This document shows, in pieces, positions 23,836 through 38,500 of a stretch of 64,000 nt of DNA. The stretch covers positions 21,466,912 through 21,530,911 of the forward strand of contig NC_092675.1 in the NCBI RefSeq assembly GCF_964355755.1. Reading direction: 5' to 3'. A program made the translations under genes and the position numbers. The DNA is from Antedon mediterranea (taxonomy: Eukaryota > Echinodermata > Crinoidea > Comatulida > Antedonidae). How positions within the stretch are numbered: the stretch's first letter is position 1; the number at the start of each line of letters is the position of its first letter. The notes below the pieces were generated by a model. The model did no database searches. It was not told where the DNA came from and saw only the letters and a program-made list of their open reading frames with translations.

Positions 23836-24425
23836 AGCATATTGGTTAGCTAAAAAAATGTCTGAGTTCTATTCGTAACAAGCTCCAAATCATTGTTGAT
23901 CTTTTTGTATATTTTTCTGAAGATTTGATATATTTAGATTTATAAATACAGAAGGTTAACAATGAGATTAATTCATTTACATGTTTACTTTTTGTTCCTG
24001 TAACTATATCTATCCAATTATTAACTGTTTCGTTAAGTGTATAGCAGTCTTAAATCATGGAATTAAAATTATTCCTTGCAGGTTGAACACTTTTACACTT
24101 TAATAGCATGTGTTTGTCTGTTTCTGGTTCAGTTCGACAGTAGTCGCATAACTCTGTAGAAGATAGTTTCCATACCTTCATACGTTTTTTACATGCAAGT
24201 ATACAGTGTATACTTAAAAATTAAAATTAAATTGTGCTAATTTCGTAACATGTTTTATACTATAAACTTGTTATACCATATTTCTTTCCAATCGAGGTTT
24301 ACATTTCTAAAAGGTGTTTCCCATTTCGATTCAATAATATTATTGATAAGTTGTCTATTATAGTAAAATGAGTTTTTGTGCTTTTTACAATAATGTTGTT
24401 GTCTCTTGAAATCTATATTGTTATC
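23836..24425 (-). pseudogene. LINE reverse-transcriptase C-terminal remnant (zf-RVT-like)
   Basis: Minus-strand reading, with interruptions, gives RQLINNIIESKWETPFRNV and DWKEIWYNKF (24365-24260). Next comes MKVWKLSSTELCDYCRTEPE and TDKHMLLKCKSVQPARNNF (about 24183-24068), a C-x2-C...H-x4-C zinc-binding pattern typical of the domain after the RT core of L1-like LINEs. A tail with NETVNNWIDIVTGTKS and STMIWSLLRIELRHFF follows to about 23845. Stops and shifts separate the pieces. This is the dead 3' end of a non-LTR element, and it matters because it shows LINE insertion just upstream of the kinase-domain gene. Confidence 0.7.
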
Positions 24426-24832
24426 AACTACATGCCAACATCATGTTAAATGCTGTTTTGGATATTTTAATTGTTCGTTTCATGCAATTTATTTAGTAAA
24501 AACTGCCGAATAAACAGTTCGCTTCATCGACCGGCCGGGCGCTACCGAGGCGTGTTGTTTACATGTATTTTATACTACTACATGTATTTTATACTAATTT
24601 ATATCATAAAAACAATTTACCGGGCGTAGATTAGTACGCGGCAATGACAAAGAATACTCGTGCCAGTTGGCTCAGCCGAAAGGTGTGCGCTGGTCTTTAC
24701 AAAAAGAAAATGACCGATGGAATTCGAAAGGTATCATGGCAACGATAGAACAAATCGACCGTTCTACGCCGCCGCGCATAGAACAAAAAGATGCACTTCG
24801 AACATGTGCACGCACACGCGCTCAGAATTATC

Positions 24833-24840
24833 TATATAAG
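24833..24840 (+). promoter_or_regulatory. TATA box of the kinase-domain gene
   Basis: TATATAAG lies 127 bp upstream of the predicted ATG, implying a transcription start near 24865 and a 5' UTR of about 100 nt. It is followed by GC-richer DNA (GCAGCGCACCGGC). The assignment is by position and sequence only. Confidence 0.6.
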
Positions 24841-24966
24841 CAGCGCACCGGCAACCTAAAAATCGACAACGACAAGAGACAAGACTCTCTACCAGTTGTT
24901 TTTTTTTGTGCTTACAAAAAAAAGTGTTGCTAAGTAAACGTGAATTCGAATTCGAAATATACCAAG

Positions 24967-26844
24967 ATGACGATCATGGCAAACAAATCGATTGTTCAAC
25001 CAGACATCCTGATGAAACCAATAATTGGAGGGTAGGCCCAAATACAATTTAATAGTGTTAATGGTGGTTACATTTCCACCACTAACATTTGTTTTATTTA
25101 ATTATAGGCTAGGAATAGGACCTAGGCCTACTAGAGGTCTAGCATACATTTAAAGGTATAGGCCTAGGCCAGGCCTAATAATAATATGAGGGACTGCTAA
25201 CTAGGCCTAGTCTATTTAGTTACTGTATGCCTATTATATTTATAATTAAATAGGCTATGCCTATATAGCATATCCTGTCTCTCTACTACCTAGGCTAGCA
25301 TAGTATAGCTATTATAGTAAGTTAGTACTGCTGTAAGAGTAAGGGCAGGCATCCGTTAACATAGCTAGGTTAGACCTAACTTTAGTTATTCTGTATGTAG
25401 GTAGGCCTAATTAAAGTCTGGGGCATTATTATCGTAAATACTAAGACTAATAGTAGCGCCTATTATCACTTATTATATTGAATAATTGATAACTTTGTGA
25501 TATAATATAACGTTTCTTGTTTCGAATTTAAGTAGATCTCAGCAAGATGTAGGACACCAACCAAGAAGAAAGTCATTATTTAGAAGGGTTTGGACAGCAG
25601 TAGGCCTACTAAATCTTGTATGTATCACAAGTTACCAAACAACGGATAGCAACTTAAGTTCACCATATTCATCACCTCTATCATCAATCCAACCATCAAC
25701 GAGTGCAGTTCCAGTGTCGACCTCACTATCACCACATTCAACAGCATCACTATCATCAAAGTCATCATCACTATCAAAATCAACGTCTGTGCGGCCAAGG
25801 TCATCATCGACATCATCGCCTGGTCAGATAAGTGCATCCGCGTCAATGTCCTCCCCAACAGCGTTATCACCCGGTCAGATACCACCAGCATCGTCGTCAT
25901 CACAATGGCCAGTTTCATCTATTAGGAGCTACAATGGTTCTTCGACAAGTAACTCCGCTGGTAACAAGGGAGATGCCACATCAAAACATCTTGATCAAAT
26001 ACTGCCGCCTGTGAAGATCCTGCCTAGATTGAGTGTATCTAACCTTAGCACTCCCGTAGAGCTTGGTCATGGCAGCTTCGGTCGCGTTGACTTGATGTCG
26101 TCGACTCTGTATCCAGGAAATCTAGTTGCAGTCAAGACGGCATTTTTGGAGAGGTACGATAATGCTGATGAAGCGTGGTCCGAAATGGTGATAGAAGCAC
26201 GTGTTATGGAGTTGATGCGTGACCAACCTTCAGTTCCTCGTGTCTTGGGCGTCTTTTGCCAAGCCAATATTTGTTGCATGGTGCAGGAGTTTGTTGGAAA
26301 TACTCTGACCCTATCCAGTACAACATTACTGAAAGCAATGCGAACTGGACAGCCATCATTGAGTGAGCTCGATTGCATTTCCATGACGAAAGAGGTGACC
26401 ATTGCCCTTAACATCATGCACCAGCGAGGAATTCTCTATAATGACGTGGCAGCAAGAAACATCCTCATCAACCACGATGGTATCTGCCACAGAGCGAAGC
26501 TGTCAGACTTCGGCATGGCTAGCACCCTACAACACCCAAGAGGAAACACCCAGCTAACATTCAAATCGTCAGCCGAACTGATTAAATACCACTTGGACAA
26601 CCGAGAAATCGCGCCAGAAAAATACGTTTTCGGTGCCTGCAACTCAGTACAGAGTGACGTGTATGCTATCGGTTATGTAATCAAATGTTTAGGAGTAGCA
26701 ATTCAAAGTAGACAGATGGTTGAACTCGGAAAGGACACTACAGCAGTTAAACCAGAACATCGACCTTCTTTAGATTTATTAATAAACAAGTTGGAAACAA
26801 TGGCAGAAAATGAAAAGAGAAATCGACTTGTCAACGGGCGTTAG
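24967..26844 (+). CDS. Ser-rich protein with C-terminal protein-kinase domain, two exons, 457 aa
   Basis: Exon 1 is 24967-25031 (ATG in ACCAAGATGA) and exon 2 is 25536-26844. GG|GTAGGC and AAGTAG|ATCT boundaries join in phase to give 457 codons and TAG. Residues about 40-55 are a hydrophobic stretch (VWTAVGLLNLVCITSY), a possible membrane anchor. Residues about 60-165 are Ser/Pro/Thr-rich and likely disordered. The kinase domain follows: Gly loop LGHGSFGRV (198-206), VAVK Lys222, a helix-C Glu near 242, catalytic loop YNDVAARN (Asp325, Asn330), DFG (Asp346), IAPE and SDVYAIGYVI. Catalytic Lys, Asp and DFG are kept, so activity is plausible, but HRD is YND (non-RD type). AARN hints at tyrosine-kinase-like ancestry. 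I do not recognise an orthologue; substrate and pathway are unknown. An upstream extension by alternative start is unnecessary. Confidence 0.8.
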
Positions 26845-26872
26845 TTTAAATAGTAATATTAAATATAATTTT

Positions 26873-26878
26873 AATAAA
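26873..26878 (+). terminator. Polyadenylation signal of the kinase-domain gene
   Basis: AATAAA lies 29 bp after the TAG stop, the first such signal downstream. Confidence 0.6.
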
Positions 26879-26884
26879 CAAAAG

Positions 26885-27560
26885 TAATCATTGTATTAAG
26901 TAATTTTAATTTTTGATATGATAAATTTAATAATGATATTAAAATAATAATAAATAAATATTAATAATCGTATTAAGTAACGTAATTTTAATTTTTTATA
27001 GGATAAATTATAATAATGATATTAAAATTATAATAATTAATAGTGATATAAAAATTTAAAAATGCAACAATAATAAATAATTAAAAATCGATTTTAATCT
27101 CTAATTTACGTGTTTTATATTCAACATTATTACAAAACATTTAACAAATACATTTTGCGTTGCTACTGGTAACTGGTAAGTATTATTTATAATAAAGTAA
27201 GTACACACAATTTGTATTATTTCTAATGTTCTTGTAACGCATTCAAATTCCTTAATAGTTATGCTTAAATAATACATTTTTAAAAACCCATAGAAATAAT
27301 ATAACAGATTTGTCAATATACTGTAATATATTGAGAAGCATAAACAGACTGCACTTCATTTAGGCCTTCATTTCTCTGAGTTTACGAATGATATAATCTG
27401 CTAAATAACAACAATAATATTCTTCACAACCCTTTTACCCATTATAGGTAAATTGTGTACTAATGTATATTGAATGTTGATAGCAATGACAACAAACTAT
27501 CCGTAATACTAAAACTAAGACAAATCATATTGTTTAATTCAACTTGTAATTATTGTTTTA
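26885..27560. other. AT-rich gene-free stretch
   Basis: Low-complexity AATAAT/TTAATA-type sequence. Near 26890 and 26965 two segments share TATTAAGTAA then TTTTAATTTTT, suggesting a local duplication. No gene. Confidence 0.45.
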
Positions 27561-27565
27561 TGTAA

Positions 27566-28234
27566 GCCATCGATATGAAGACAAGATGATGTTCAGAGCG
27601 GCATTTTTCAACATTTTAGGTAAAAACATCAACATATTTTGTACTTTTAAATTGTATAAAACTATATCTACCATTAATATATAATATTTTAATTGTTTAT
27701 TTATTTCTTTTCATTAAATGCTTGGCGACGATTCGAGGGATCACTATGAGAGCCATCGATATGAATACAAGCTGATGCATGTTCAGAGCGGCATTTTTCA
27801 ACATTTGAGGTAAAAACAATCTTGTACTTGTTGTAACTATATTTGTATATAAAACGTTATTTATTTCTTTTGTAAAACTATATCTACCATTAATATATAA
27901 TATTTTAAATGTTTATTTATTTCTTTTCATTAAATGCTGCTTGCCGATTCGAGGGATCTCTATCACAGCCATCGATTTGAAGACAAGCTAATGTTCAGAG
28001 CGGCATTTTTCAACATTTTAGGTAAAAACAATCTTGTAACTATATTTGTATAATACACGTTATTTGTTTCTTTTGTAAAACTATGTCTAACATTAATATA
28101 TAATATTTTGTATATAACGTTATTTATCTTTATTTTCATTAAATGCTTGCCGATTCGAGGGACCATTTTCACAGCCATCGATATGAAGACAGAATAATGT
28201 TTAGAGCGGCATTTTTCAACATTTTAGGTAAAAA
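27566..28234 (+). repeat. Four spaced copies of a conserved 60-bp core
   Basis: Cores at 27566-27627, 27752-27817, 27967-28027 and 28174-28234, at 186-215 bp spacing, share CCATCGATATGAAGACA, then GTTCAGAGCGGCATTTTTCA and ACATTTTAGGTAAAAAC. Copies 2-4 are preceded by GATTCGAGGGATC-like sequence, and the spacers also repeat (CTATATCTACCATTAATATA). Each core sits between an AG and a GTAAAA, so it resembles a small exon, but the frames differ and carry stops. The function is unknown: satellite expansion, decayed exon duplication or a small-RNA cluster are all possible. Confidence 0.75.
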
Positions 28235-28239
28235 CAATC

Positions 28240-29100
28240 TTGTACTTGTAACTATATTTGTATAATACACGTTATTAATTTTTAATGTATCTCCCTGAAA
28301 AATATTTCTAATTTTTGTATTTTTTGTTTGAATACGCCATATTAATGTCACCTAATAGTTAATAACTTTGATCAAAAATTGGATCGAAAAAAGATGTATT
28401 TACCTAAAACTGTAATTTAAAGCAAAAAATAGTAAAATTGGCTGCCAGCCGATGGGTTTTTGGTTGAATTTAACAATTTATTTTGTCTTTTTAATTTAAA
28501 AAAAAAGTTAAAAGTTAAAACATTATTTTTTTTCTACAGATTAACTTTATTAAAACTACAAAATAATCTATTCGAAGTCTGATTTTATTAATCTTTATTT
28601 TATGATTTTGGGTACAATACATCTTTAATAGTTCGGTTATAGAGGGCGGCAGAACTATCTAAACATTCTTCATTTTGTCAACTTGATAGTCCCTATAAAA
28701 TTAAATCTGGGATGTAATAACAGTTAATCTACGATCTTTAATTATATTTATACAATATTGAATGTAGGTATGTAGGCTTTTGTATAGAAAAGTGAATTAA
28801 TGTTTTCAAAATGTATTTATTTTGCCAAGGCTCTGATACTCTAGATTGTTGCTGTAATGTAGGGTGGTGTAGTCTGCTATAATAACCGAATTTAACAATT
28901 AAACAGCAAATAACAAAATATATTAAAAAAATAAAAATGCTTATATTATTTAAATATAAAAATATAATGTATTTAAATTAATTTATATTATTTACTTAAA
29001 TTTACTTTGAATTATTTTTTTACGTAATTCAAATAAATTGTTACATGAAAGTTGTATGCGATTCATCGTCTCGTCAACATCGTTTTGTTGGAAAATTCTA
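28240..29100. other. AT-rich gene-free stretch upstream of SKP1
   Basis: No gene. A non-coding first exon of SKP1 could lie at its right end, since AATTAAAG|GTAGGT at 29169/29170 is a good donor. Confidence 0.4.
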
Positions 29101-29791
29101 GCGAAGGTTGTCTGAGGTTTTTATACGGCTATTTTCTAAATATTAACCGTATTTAATAAGTAATTAAAGGTAGGTAATACAGTATGTTAAATTATTTGGT
29201 TTAAGTTATAATAATAACTAAAAATAGTTTGAATTAATAAACAAATATCAAGTAATTTTGTAGAGGTAACACCAGGCCTAGCTAAAGCCTGAATACGCTA
29301 GGCGCGCACTGTAAATAAAGTGGGAATACGTACCGAAAGCGAAGGCGAGCCGCCTCCTTACAACAAGGACAGCCCTATTTTGTGTTCGATTCCTAAGGCC
29401 TAGATCTATTCGACTAATTTAAGTTTTAAGATTCGTCCATAATAAAATTCATCAATCGAACAACAGATGTCCCAACAGATTAATATTAACAAACAAGATT
29501 GGAACTTCTTGATTTTTAAAAATAAAATTTTTGTTAGAGCAAATTATTTAACATTTTATTGCCCACTCACTGTTTTTTTGCGTAGCCTGACTATTGAATT
29601 CTTGTATTGTTCAAATTTGATTGGATAGCGACTCTTCTTACACCCTCGGTGTGGTACAGAAATTAGAGCTATTCTTTAACACAATGATTTCTGCTTATGT
29701 TATGGTTTTTGTTCATATCTTTTGATATTAACACTGTATTTCTTTTTTTCTATGTACGTATTTAGGGCACAAACAATTTTTTTGAAACTAG

Positions 29792-32021
<2,230 letters not shown>

Positions 32022-33269
32022 ATTGTATCTTATTATCTGAAATGAAATGTATATATATAATAGTGATCGATTGTAATTTTTTAAAAGCTTAGAATACAGT
32101 AACTGCCCAGTGCTATCTTGGTTAAGGATAAATCGTTTGAACTGTTGAAACTATGTATTTGTTGATGGTATATTAATGCTGTGTTTAGATCAATTATTTG
32201 GCATCAACATCTACTGTAATGTTGTAATCAGTACAAGATAGTTCATTCTGATTCTTACAATCTTTTTACATACTGTATGGTTGTATGTACAAGAACTATT
32301 AATAGCATATGATGTCATTAACCATTATAATTAATTGTCACCAAACTATATTTGTGACTGAGCCTTACAGAAAATAGCATTTTGTTTACAGCTTTTGATA
32401 CAGTATAGAATTCTTTGCTAGATCTCAAAAGGCTGAACTTATTTTATTTATTATCCATAAAGCATTGCAATGCTATTGATGTACTGTATGCATAAAATAT
32501 AGATAAAATTAGATAGTGTAAATTCTACAACAATGCTCAGCTATTGTTATCCTTTTTTTGTCATTTGAATACAGATGCTTGAACTTGCTAATAAGATCTT
32601 TTTGATGAAATTCTGCATTTTTTGTACCTTAATAACAATTTTTTTTTAAATTAAATCTTGGGAAAACATCATAGTATCAACAATTTCTGTAGTTAAGTTG
32701 TAGCTACAATATGTCAAATATTCAGTCACTATTTAACAACCATTTTAAATGCAAATACTTACGTCAATCTTACAGTGATCTTAAAGATACCGAAAGATGT
32801 GAATGTAAAATACAGATATTTAACATAATTCTTGATAAGACACCATTTATTGAAAATTGCTGTGGCGTTTTGTTTTGGTAATGTGTGCCATCATTATTTA
32901 TTTTGAATTTAAATTCTTATGTTTTGTATTATGATATTATTTATCTGAAATAAGAAATCAATCTATATAAAACAACAGATTAGATTCAGTAAAAGATGTA
33001 TAAAAATGACATGGTAGTAATAGTAGTAGTAGTAGTAAAAATGTGTTTATAATCAATACAGTGAGTAAACAAAGACTTGATAATAATAATACAAGACAAT
33101 CCTGTATCTAATGCTTGTTTGAATATATTCTGTGTAATTATTGCCTTTTTAAATACTTCTTATGCAATGTACATGTATGGTTACTTTTTCTTTTACATAG
33201 TTCTAGAAACAGTTAATGAAGTCCCCGGATGTGCTCTCTTGTCGTTATTCAAGTTAGAATTATAAGAGA

Positions 33270-33275
33270 AATAAA
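33270..33275 (+). terminator. SKP1: Candidate SKP1 polyadenylation signal
   Basis: AATAAA followed by a TTGTTTGTTT GT-rich stretch, 1.25 kb after the stop codon. It implies a long 3' UTR for 32022 to about 33295. Other earlier weak signals cannot be excluded. Confidence 0.45.
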
Positions 33276-33299
33276 GTTGTTTGTTTACATGTTCATTCG

Positions 33300-35197
33300 T
33301 GCCTTTGATTTAATTTGTCATACATGATATGTACAAAATTAGTAACGTGAAAAGGGGAAAAAAAACGTTACGGAGCCTACTAGAAGAGACTCTGTGTGCA
33401 ATATGTATGGCTATTCCTATTGGAAAGCCATTAGGATAAAAATGAAATCAAAAATGTCAGAATGACAGACATATTGATATAAAGACGAAAATGTATAGGT
33501 ATATGTACGCTTTATATTGCTTTTTCACTGGCTGATACCTACCTGCCACCTGCTTGATTTATTGTTCAATTTCTTTTCCATTACAAAATGACATACATAC
33601 AGACTATACAACAATGGATGCTTACACAAAGCATTTATTCATAATATACATTCTTACAGTAAATTATTTTTAGGTTCATCATTTAGATACAAAACTCAAC
33701 AATAAGAATTAAAATTTAACGCTACGGGGCGCCGTTTGGTGCATTACGCATCTTTTTAAAAAATTTCCCTAAACGGCGCCCCGTATACAAGCAAGTTTAG
33801 ACTCCATAATATAAACAAAATGATGATGACTCAAACTTTTAAAAACCACCGATTGGTAAAAGGTTTATGCAGTCTTTCCGTCGCTGATTTAACAGTGTTA
33901 AAACAAATCCAGGAAATGATTCGGGCTGATGTCGTGGCCACACGGCGACAATCATGTAAAAATCAATTGTTTTAATCGCTAATTATACATCAGTATTATG
34001 ATCTGGGTTGTCTTCGTAGGCCTTGAGGATAGCATTTCTAAGAAATATTGCATTATATAAAAAAAGAAAGCAAGTCTAATTGTTTGACGGGATGCTCCTA
34101 TGCTCTCCTTACACAATTATCAAATTATTAATGTTATCGCTAAAGCTTGGTCCCCACTAGAACATAACACAACGACGAAAGCGCGACGTATGCAATTTAA
34201 CCAATCACAAGCGATGGATTATCCGAAAACAAGTAGACGCTCTTGATAGCGGTACCACATAATACAATATCCAATGTAATTACTATACTGTAGCATACAA
34301 CAAAATCTGGAAAATGCATTTTGTATTTTTTTTACAAATGTTTACATTTTCTTCTACAGGGGATAAAGCTGATGGTCGATCATGCCTTTATTTGTACATT
34401 AAACTATATCGCGGCTCATTAGGTCATTATTCAATTCCAAACAAACGATTTAACCGTTCTTTTTTAGTTTTATAAAAAAACAACTAAATAATATGCTCTT
34501 TAGCAATAAGTTGACCGTGTACACAATATAAAAATAACCATAACGATTGAAACTATACAATTTCACATGCGCATTTAACATTCACACCATACATAAATTG
34601 ATAATTATTTACAATAAATTAGCCACAAATATCCAGTATTTGTAGAAAATCAACGTCATAAGCAAAATGTTACATAAATAGATCCTTGTCTTAATGCAGC
34701 CAAGTACGGGTACAAACATTTTCAAAATCTTTTCGAAGTACGCTCTCATTCGGTGCTAAACTTTTTTTACAGCAAAGATTGAGTCTTCTTGCAATCCGGG
34801 TTTCTGGTATTGTTAATTTTAGTTTAAACAGCATTCAATACAAAGATTATGTTCGTTAATTCAGACACGTTCATGCCTACATAAACACCCCTAAAAAGAA
34901 GATCATACAATTGTTATACGTCTGTAAATTGAAAATAAATGTCATTGTTAGTAACAATGTCAGGAAACACGTTACCCTAAAATATAGTTGTGAAATCATT
35001 ATTACTAACCAGTTAATCAATCTTCTGGTATTTCGCATATAAGTGTTGATTTTCTTGATAACAATTTATCTTTTTATGAAATCCAATGTTATATTTTGAA
35101 TGTATCTTTTTATATTTGTATTAAAATGTGCAAATGGAACTAAAGTTCCCCTGTTCCATTTGCTTTACTTGAATTCAAGATTCAAGATTCAAGAAAT
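33300..35197. other. SKP1-ANTXR intergenic stretch
   Basis: No gene seen. It holds the 33723 hairpin and, near 34145, an AAAGCTTGGTCCCCACTAG word resembling a MITE end, without a visible partner end. Confidence 0.4.
33723..33785. repeat. Short hairpin with perfect 15-bp inverted arms
   Basis: TACGGGGCGCCGTTT (33723-33737) is the exact reverse complement of AAACGGCGCCCCGTA (33771-33785). The arms are strikingly GC-rich against an AT-rich background. A related ACGGGGTGCCGTTACGG word occurs at 39779 inside an ANTXR intron. Confidence 0.85.
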
Positions 35198-35203
35198 TTT
35201 ATT
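35198..35203 (-). terminator. Candidate ANTXR polyadenylation signal
   Basis: AATAAA on the minus strand, about 315 bp after the predicted stop. Confidence 0.4.
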
Positions 35204-35517
35204 TGTCCATAAAAATGGAAATTCACTTTGCTTGGTAGATTAAAACAACAATATTGCAACAATTTAAAAACGTGCAGTATTATAACAGATTAAAAATACA
35301 AGATAAAAAGTTAAAAATACTGTTAAAAATGTAAAACTATTAAAAAATAAAAATATAAAAATATAAAATAATACAAATTACCTTATTACCAATGTAAAAT
35401 TACAATATATGTATTAGCCTAACACGGTAAAATCTACTTTAAATAGAGTATTGTTTAAAAAACTGTTTATGGATGTATTTTTGTTTTGTTTTAGTACTTT
35501 TGTTATTTTACTTGAAA

Positions 35518-38500
35518 CTACCCGAGTAATGGGAAGTAATATATGTTACTAACCTTGTCTCCTTTACTAGGTCTCATAAAGGAAACTCTGTCATAGCATG
35601 ATTTGATTGGCGCAAAACAAGCAGCAAACGAAGTCTAGAAAAATACAGATAATACAATTATGTAAAAGAATGAAATCAATTAAATCAGGTAAGAGTGAAA
35701 TGTTCACTCTTACCTGGTTAAATAAGTCTCAAGCTAAGTGGAAAAGCAAAGAAACTAATCATTCAAATAATTGGTATGAACACAAGGACGTTAATAATGT
35801 TATTTTCTATAGGTAGAGTTAGGGCGAAGGGACAATAATCAATGAAAGTGCAGTATACTACTTTATAATATAAGCCTAGAATTATTACAATTTTTTTTTT
35901 TTTATTAAAAGCGAATTCGCTAAATGTGTATAGTTATTAATTGCAATAAACAATATTTACTATACTTTACTATGATTTAATTATGTATATCACTATTGTT
36001 GTTACCTTTGTTTTATCCCAAAGTGTTGGTTTGGCACTTTCTTTCCCCATTGATCTTTCGCCAAGGAGTCTGGCATCTTTCGTCTTTTCCAACTTAGAAC
36101 CAGCCTCAGTACAACCCTTGTCTCCCCATTTCACCTACAAAAACAGTAAGTTTGAAATACCTTTCAATAGAGTCGAATCCAATGTAAAAGTAACTAGATT
36201 GATAGAACTGTAATAGTGCATGAAACTTAATTAAATTATCGAATTAATAGTCACAAGAACACAAATCAGAAGGCTAATAACAAACATGTAAGGCAGAAGA
36301 TAACATTATGCCGGCTACAGTATGTAGGCTTAGTAGAGCGAGAGTCTGTTGATTGAGGTTTTTATGTAAAGATAATCTTTGGCTACCTGCCTAATCAGCT
36401 AGTTCGAACTGTCCACGATTTAATACATTCATGTGCTTACCTGAACAGGTTTCATTCCTCCAACACCACCTCCACCATAGTACGATGCGTCCACTGCTGG
36501 CCACTTTCCATTCGGCTTCTCTGGAGGTGGTGGATTTGAGGTGGCAGCTTTTGTCGCTACCTAAAGGAATATATTAGTGGTTAGGTTTGGATCGTAGTAG
36601 GCCTACTTACTAACTTTCCAAAATGATACCTTTGAAGCTATTTTTTTGGTTATGCTACATTATTATGAATACATTATTTAGTAGAATTGCCTTCTCAAAT
36701 TTACTTCTTATGATATTCGCATTCTTATGCTAATTTGGTTAATATATATCCTTAGGCTAATAATAATAATAATGGTACAGTATCAATATTATTCTTCAAA
36801 TCACAAATTTGAATTTATATTTTTAGGGTTTGCATGAAAATATATATGGATAGTTTCGCCAAAAATGATAATTTATGCTGTTTATGATATCTGTTCTTGC
36901 AGTAAAACGCTAAAATTGGACGGAACAAAAATTACAAATCTTAACAACTTACTATACAACAAATCATGTTCCAAAACCACCAAAGAAGTAATAAGAGCAT
37001 AAGCAAGATGAATAGACTTACTCCCGTGATGATAGGCACAAGATCGGGCTAAAAGTACAAACAAAAGTCATATTATGTATATATTAAGTATTACTCGGAA
37101 TGTGGCTCAAACTAGTTTGACAAAAAAGTGTGATATGCCCAAATATGATAATGATATGCCCAAATGTGATAGTGATATGACCATCATGTCCATATTATTA
37201 TGGGCACACCAATTTGTTTGTCACATAAAGTTTGATAGTGTAGACAGAGCTTTAATCCTCTGCTCTATTTGCATTTATTACACAATTTTACAACTTCTTA
37301 AGAACATAAAACCTGTATCATGAATGACTGAAGCAAATATTACAAACGTATATTAGGAATTCATCGATGTTCGACAAGAATGAAAAGCTTAATGGATAGT
37401 TGTCATTTACAAATGTGTATGGATTAAAAATTACTACGAGGATCTTACAATTCTACGATTCTGTAAGTAGATAAATAATAAGACATAGATACTAGCAAAC
37501 ACTTTAGTTAGGAAAGTGTATTTATTTTGAAATACATTAATTATTAGGTTAATTATTAGAATTTAGAATATAAATTGTAAAACAATTAAAGTGATTATGA
37601 ATAGTTTACGTTTATCATATCTTACCTTCGTGCAATCCATCGCGTTTAATGTGACATTACTAGATATATACGATATTCCATTCACTGAAATTTGCATAAC
37701 GACGAAGCTATAACAAAACATTCCAATGTGATATATTTTATTTTTTTTGTTATTTTTTAAGCATATCAAACTTTTATCAATATTAAACCTTTAGGATTAT
37801 AATATTATAACGCTTTTCATCAAGATCACATTTAAACGTATTTTAATATTGATGATGGTTTATAAATTAATAAGGAAATTCAATTATAAAACAATGCCCT
37901 CAAACTTTTGACCTCCTGTAAAGTATTCATAGCATAACTTATGAATTATTAACCTACTGTTTTCATTAGCGGTTCACAGAGTGTTACAAAGGTATGCATT
38001 TAGAAAAACAATATCATTGTGCTGTTGTTTCTTTGTAAAATACAATATCATGGGCCGGGATTATAATAGAAATATAAACAGCTGATGGAATTACACCGGT
38101 TCTTCTTATGTAACATTTAAGTCTAACATTTTTCCTTTCGGGCATAACTTGTAGGTATAATATATTATGGTAAAATATAGATAAGTTAGGAATGTTTAAC
38201 GGAAATCAAGACGAAAAACACTTTCCTTTTAAAATACTTCTATAAAATGCATTCAGCACATTATGTTTTTAGTATATTTATATTCAGCATATCTGGAGAA
38301 TCTCCAGAAAATGAAAAAAAATGCAAAAAACAACACATTATTTAATATCAAAATTTCACTTTATACAACAAGAAAATGTTTACTTACCTCCCTTCTGAAA
38401 TAGGAGGAGCTTCACAGGTCATCTTTGTATCACTTAGATAAGTTGGTCGAACAGCTAATAAAAACAATTTTACAAATTTATATTTTTGAAACTTGCATAC

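Noticed and set aside
24667..24933. 88-codon plus-strand open frame upstream of the kinase-domain gene
   Set aside because: It runs straight through the TATA box and presumed start site and shows no motif or splice partner.
25625..25918. Minus-strand 97-codon frame opposite the Ser-rich region
   Set aside because: An antisense shadow of the TCA/ATC-rich coding repeat; the plus strand continues into a clear kinase domain.
27566..28234. Interpretation of the 60-bp cores as C/D box snoRNAs
   Set aside because: A C-box-like GATGATG occurs in one copy but no CUGA D box is consistently placed.
27963..28351. Two similar minus-strand frames
   Set aside because: They are the same repeat unit read antisense, and both end in repeat spacer; no gene.
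34145..34240. AAAGCTTGGTCCCCACTAG motif resembling a MITE end
   Set aside because: No partner inverted end or target duplication found nearby.
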